64,000 nucleotides of DNA from Verrucomicrobiota bacterium (GTDB taxonomy: Bacteria > Verrucomicrobiota > Verrucomicrobiia > Verrucomicrobiales > Verrucomicrobiaceae). A program made the translations under genes and the position numbers. Of the stretch, positions 59,983 through 64,000 are shown in pieces. The stretch spans positions 1 through 64,000 of the forward strand of contig JANYCZ010000059.1 of assembly GCA_025360015.1 (NCBI GenBank). The letters are read 5' to 3'. Numbering within the stretch: the first letter of the stretch is position 1; each line of letters opens with the position of its first letter. Below the pieces are notes generated by a model. The model did no database searches and was not told the DNA's origin. It saw nothing but the letters and a program-made list of their open reading frames with translations.

Positions 59983-60834
59983 TTATTTCCTCGCCTTGGC
60001 TTCGGTCTCCCTGGCCGCGGCAGCCCAGCGGATGCCCTCCAGCACATGGTGGCGCACGAAGGGCGTGCTCAGGGAGCGCAGATCGTGACCGAACTCGGTG
60101 TAGAAAAAGCGGCCGCCCGCCGCTGGCTCATGCGTCCAGGCGATGGGATGATCCGCGCCCATCGGCCTGCCGCCGCGCGTCATGAAGTAATCGCGCACGG
60201 GCGTGTAGGTGCTCTCATCCACACGCAGCAGCACCTGAAAGCCGGGCAGCCCGGTCACGCAGCGGTCGTGATTCGTCCAGTCCGCCTCGATCCAAAACTC
60301 TGAGGGCTGCCCCTTGACTGTGGGATGCTCTTTCGCTGCGGGCTCCACGGTTACTTTCGCCTTGGAGAAATCCGAGTCGCTGTTGAAGTCGCAGCCGGCC
60401 AGCTGGTTCAGCCATGGCCAGCCGGTTTGATGCACGAGAGCCGCATGCAGGCCGACGACTCCTTTTTTACCGGTGGCAAACCACGCCTCGACTGACTGCC
60501 GCTGAACCTCGGGAATGATTTTGTCGAGTTCATTGGCGTTGTTGAGCAGCAGCACATCGTACTTTGCGATCACCTGTGGCATGAGGTCTTTGGGGCTCTC
60601 GGTGATGTCCACATCAAAGCCGTTTTCATGGCCCAGCAGCACCAGCCAGCGGTTGATGCCGGGAATGTCGGGATGCCGGTAATAGGCGGTGCCGGAGAAG
60701 ACGAGCACCTTCATGCGGTCGCCAGCAGGCGCAGCCGGAGCCGTGGTATCATGCGCCAAGGCCATAGTGGCGAAGGCCGCGAGGGAGAGTACGGTGAGGA
60801 GATGGAAGGCGCGGTGAATCTTGAGAGAGGGCAT
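59983..60834 (-). CDS. ThuA-domain (trehalose-utilisation-type) secreted protein
   Basis: KVLVFSGTAYYRHPDIPGINRWLVLLGHENGFDVDITESP, GKKGVVGLHAALVHQTGWPWLNQLAGCDF, PIAWTHEPAAGGRFFYTEFGHDLRSL. Confidence 0.87.
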   Translation of the reverse strand: MPSLKIHRAFHLLTVLSLAAFATMALAHDTTAPAAPAGDRMKVLVFSGTAYYRHPDIPGINRWLVLLGHENGFDVDITESPKDLMPQVIAKYDVLLLNNANELDKIIPEVQRQSVEAWFATGKKGVVGLHAALVHQTGWPWLNQLAGCDFNSDSDFSKAKVTVEPAAKEHPTVKGQPSEFWIEADWTNHDRCVTGLPGFQVLLRVDESTYTPVRDYFMTRGGRPMGADHPIAWTHEPAAGGRFFYTEFGHDLRSLSTPFVRHHVLEGIRWAAAARETEAKARK

Positions 60835-60871
60835 CGGCTGATGGGTGGAATGGGACTGCTGGAGGCTTCCT

Positions 60872-60948
60872 GACCGGCTGAAGCCGGGACTACAATACGA
60901 AGAGGCAGAAGGCGGACCGGCTGAAGACCGAACTACGTACGAAGAGGC
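60872..60948. repeat. Two degenerate tandem copies of a GACCGGCTGAAG(A/C)CCG.ACTAC..TACGAAGAGGC repeat
   Basis: 60872 gaccggctgaagccgggactacaatacgaagaggc and 60915 gaccggctgaagaccgaactacgtacgaagaggc; first copy holds hairpin CCGGCT-GA-AGCCGG. Confidence 0.75.
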
Positions 60949-61047
60949 TGGCGCTGGGGCGGAGGCAGGGTGGTGACCTGGGATCTTGTACTTGAATCGT
61001 GGCGCTGTGATCGAGGACGAGGACGATTTTGTCCATGTGCGGTCACT

Positions 61048-61875
61048 TTAGCGCTGGCCGATGACGCTGAAATCGAGATCGCCTTTGCCGGCATCCACTC
61101 CGGAGCGCATGGCGGCGGCGGTGCAGTCGAGGGCTGGGGTGGAGAGCCTGGCTTCGGCGGCGAGTTCGCGGGCGAAGTCGGCGTCCTTGAGCATGTTGCG
61201 CAGGGCAAAGTGGGGCTCGAAGTCGCTCTTGATGATGGCGGGGAGCTTCATGCCGATGAGAGCGGAGAAGTTGGCGTTTGATTCCAAGGCTTCGAGCAGA
61301 CGTTCCAACGGGATATTATTGGCCTTGGTGATGTCTGCGGCTTCAGACACGGCTTCCACGATCACGGCGGAGACGAGATTGGTGACGATCTTGAGCACCA
61401 TGGCATCGCCGATGGCACCGAGTGGGAGTATCTTGGCGGCGCTGGCGGAGAGCACGGGTTTGGCGCGCTCCAGCAGCAGTTCGCTGCCGCCGATGTAGTA
61501 GCTGAGCTTGCCGTTTTGCGCTGCCATCTTGCTGCCGGTGAAGGGGGCATCGAGAAACGCAGCGCCGGTTTCTTCGACGAGCCTGGCGGCTTCCAGCGTG
61601 GCCTTCTTGCTGACCGTGGCGTGGTTCATGATGAGGTGGCCGGCTTTGAGCGCGGGCTGCATGTCCTCAATCGCCTCAATGAGTGCGGCGCTGTCGCGCA
61701 CGAAAATTTGAATGATGCCTGCGGCTTCGGCGACCTCATGCGGCGAGGCGAGGAAGTTCGGCACGGGACGCGCGCTGCGGCTCCAGACAAAGACTTCATG
61801 CCCTGCTTTGCGCAGATTGTCCGCCACACGACTGCCGATGATGCCTAGCCCGAGGATGCCAACGTTTTGTTTCAT
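61048..61875 (-). CDS. NAD(P)-dependent oxidoreductase, 3-hydroxyisobutyrate dehydrogenase/6PGDH family
   Basis: VGILGLGIIGSRVADNLRKAGHEVFVWSRS, FLDAPFTGSKMAAQNGKLSYYIGG, LKIVTNLVSAVIVEAVSEA. Confidence 0.9.
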   Translation of the reverse strand: MKQNVGILGLGIIGSRVADNLRKAGHEVFVWSRSARPVPNFLASPHEVAEAAGIIQIFVRDSAALIEAIEDMQPALKAGHLIMNHATVSKKATLEAARLVEETGAAFLDAPFTGSKMAAQNGKLSYYIGGSELLLERAKPVLSASAAKILPLGAIGDAMVLKIVTNLVSAVIVEAVSEAADITKANNIPLERLLEALESNANFSALIGMKLPAIIKSDFEPHFALRNMLKDADFARELAAEARLSTPALDCTAAAMRSGVDAGKGDLDFSVIGQR

Positions 61876-61883
61876 GGGCGCAT

Positions 61884-62939
61884 TTAGGGCGCAGGCTCGG
61901 CGCGGTCAATGACCTCTGCGCGATAAACGACCGACTGCGGCGAGCGCTCCCGCAGCGCGGACAGGAGGCTCTGCACCGCCTCGGCGCGTCGTTTGCTGGT
62001 GAGCAGCGCGGTGATTTCGCCCTTCACTTCGGCAAAGGCCGGCAGCCGTGAGGCAAGGCGTTCCATGACGATGATGAGGTGCCAGCCGAGCTGGGTCTGC
62101 ACGGGCTCGCTGAACTGGCCGACTTTGAGTTTCTCCACCGCTGCGATGAAATCCGACGGCATGCGCTGCTGCGTGAACCAGCCGAGATCGCCGCCGAGGG
62201 CTTTGCTGCGGGCGTCATCCGAATGCTCTTTGGCCAGTTGCGCAAAGGTTCTCTCTTTGGTCAGAAGCTGGCGCTGGATCTCCAGGATCTCCGCCTCGCG
62301 ATCCGGCTGCGACTTGTCGTGCTGGGTAAGAAAGATGTGTGCCGCGTGGTGCGCCAGCGGGATGCGCAGCGTTTCCTTGAATGCAGCGTACCAAGCGCGG
62401 GCGTCCTGGTCCGAGGTTTCCTTCATGCGCGGCTGAATTTGCTCTGCGATCCATGCTCCATCGAGCTGCGCTTCGTCGATCCGGGCTTCCAGCGACTTCG
62501 CTGTCAGTTGCTGTGCGGCCAGGCGTCTGTGAAACTCCGCCGCATCGGCAAACTGGCGCTGCATCCAGTCCGCCTCGTGCTTCACGGCGGCCTTGGGTGC
62601 TGCGGTGTCGATACTGCTTTGACTGCGGCTGGCACGCACGAGGCGGCCATTCACCAATTCCTCCAGCGCCTGCCAGCGTGTCTGCTTGCGCGCCTCTGGG
62701 GTGAGACTGGCCCATGCGGCATCGCGCTTCCAGAGCTGCTCGCGCATCGCCTCCTCCAGTTCCAGCCGAGTGATCGTTTGGCCATGCACTTCCGCTGCCG
62801 TTTCCCTTTTCGGTTGAGCCATCAGCCATGCACGCAAGGGCCCTTTAAAAACATAGAGGTCTGCCAGGAGGCAGCAAGCGAGGATTAAAAAGGCGGTCAA
62901 CCGCCATGGGAAGCCTGGTGACGAATGCGACATTGGCAC
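61884..62939 (-). CDS. Parvulin-type (PpiC) peptidyl-prolyl cis-trans isomerase
   Basis: N-terminal TM; AHIFLTQHDKSQPDREAEILEIQRQLLTKERTFAQLAKEHSDDARSKALGGDLGWFTQQRMPSDFIAAVEKLKVGQFSEPVQTQLGWHLIIVMER. Confidence 0.88.
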   Translation of the reverse strand: MPMSHSSPGFPWRLTAFLILACCLLADLYVFKGPLRAWLMAQPKRETAAEVHGQTITRLELEEAMREQLWKRDAAWASLTPEARKQTRWQALEELVNGRLVRASRSQSSIDTAAPKAAVKHEADWMQRQFADAAEFHRRLAAQQLTAKSLEARIDEAQLDGAWIAEQIQPRMKETSDQDARAWYAAFKETLRIPLAHHAAHIFLTQHDKSQPDREAEILEIQRQLLTKERTFAQLAKEHSDDARSKALGGDLGWFTQQRMPSDFIAAVEKLKVGQFSEPVQTQLGWHLIIVMERLASRLPAFAEVKGEITALLTSKRRAEAVQSLLSALRERSPQSVVYRAEVIDRAEPAP

Positions 62940-63104
62940 TGCAAACTAGGGGGGGCTTTGGCGATGGCAAGCAGGGCGCATTCTCATAAAAGCGCCTCAC
63001 ACTCTCAAAATTGGCTCGATTTTACATATTTTTTACATGTTTTTCATCATTTTAACAATTTAAACCTAGATTTATTGAGCCTTTACCATTATTTTCATAC
63101 CATC

Positions 63105-63911
63105 ATGACCTTCCCAAAGTTTTTCTCCCTGGTATTTGTTGCTTTAGCCGCCACGGCTTCGGCCGACACCGTCAGTGTGACCGGCTTGGAAAACGACGGC
63201 AATCCAATTGGACAGTATGTGATTGGTGGTCAGACCTATTGGTGGATGTGCATCGAGCCTGGACCGCCAGCCTTGAGCAATCAGACCATCACTGCACAGA
63301 CCTATTCGTTTCAGGATGGCTGGGACAAGCAGAACACCGAGCGTTACGCCATCTATCAGTCAGACCCGAGCCTCTACACCAGCGTCATCCCAAAGCAGGT
63401 CGCGGTCATGGAGTACGTGCTCGACGCTTACCTACCTTGGGACACGCAGGCAGGAGCCTCGGGCCGCTTCTTGGAGCAGGATCCCAGCTTTTCCAGTTTC
63501 ACCAACAACGACACCTTTCACAACTCGATGTTCGCGGTGCAGAACTTCCTTTCCGAAACTCAAGGCAAGGCGGTGAACTCCGACTTCACCACCATCATGG
63601 ACTCCAGCGGGAACACCTTCTACCAAGATTACTATGCCGGTCTCGGAGATGCCACGGACAACGCTCGTTCATCCATCTTCCAGAGCATCCTCAACGATGT
63701 CGTCGCCAAGGATGCGGCGGGCTTCTTCGCCACCTACACCGCCCAGCACAGCTACTTCACCGTGAATACTTTCGCGCCCGTAAACGATCCGAACAACTGG
63801 CAGGATGGCTTGGTCATTGGCGGGTTTTCTCCCGTTCCAGAGCCCGGCGGTGCCCTCCTCATCGCAGCCTGCGGCATCGCATGGACCCTGCGCCGCCGTC
63901 GGATTGGATAG
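63105..63911 (+). CDS. PEP-CTERM sorting domain-containing exported protein
   Basis: Signal peptide MTFPKFFSLVFVALAATASA and C-terminal PVPEPGGALLIAACGIAWTLRRRRIG. Confidence 0.85.
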   Translation: MTFPKFFSLVFVALAATASADTVSVTGLENDGNPIGQYVIGGQTYWWMCIEPGPPALSNQTITAQTYSFQDGWDKQNTERYAIYQSDPSLYTSVIPKQVAVMEYVLDAYLPWDTQAGASGRFLEQDPSFSSFTNNDTFHNSMFAVQNFLSETQGKAVNSDFTTIMDSSGNTFYQDYYAGLGDATDNARSSIFQSILNDVVAKDAAGFFATYTAQHSYFTVNTFAPVNDPNNWQDGLVIGGFSPVPEPGGALLIAACGIAWTLRRRRIG

Positions 63912-64000
63912 AACGGGAGCGTCATCGCCCGCTCTGCAAGGTTTGGGAAAACTGCACCCTCGCGTGCCCGAGTGCTGCATCTGCCATGAGCAGCCGTGAG

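Overview
This 64 kb window is GC-rich chromosomal DNA. Gene content points to a Verrucomicrobiota (PVC) bacterium, probably Prosthecobacter/Verrucomicrobium-like; that placement is inference. Most of it is ordinary, well-packed genes: MoxR, FtsK, a 1955-aa autotransporter, GlpX, MutM, SufS/SufU, DnaA, a type IV pilus/T2SS block (two GspE/PilB ATPases, PilC, pseudopilin), both kinds of FBP aldolase, a Tol-Pal operon, two PVC-type dehydrogenases, a TolC-HlyD-ABC exporter, an MgtA-like P-type ATPase, and a PEP-CTERM protein. The most unusual stretch is about 43.4-48.7 kb. It holds a HUH (REP_ORF2/G2P-like) rolling-circle replication-initiator-type protein with a perfect 14-bp GC-rich inverted repeat just upstream of its conserved domain, an orphan secreted Rhs-type C-terminal toxin with an overlapping candidate immunity gene, a frameshifted VapC remnant, and a dense cluster of palindromic and inverted repeats. 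The neighbouring ABC exporter ATPase lacks an adjacent permease. Other points of note are a cupredoxin-fused PVC dehydrogenase, an ~800-bp tandem duplication that made two lipoprotein paralogs, and several families of perfect hairpin repeats. All calls are from reading the sequence; no database search was run.
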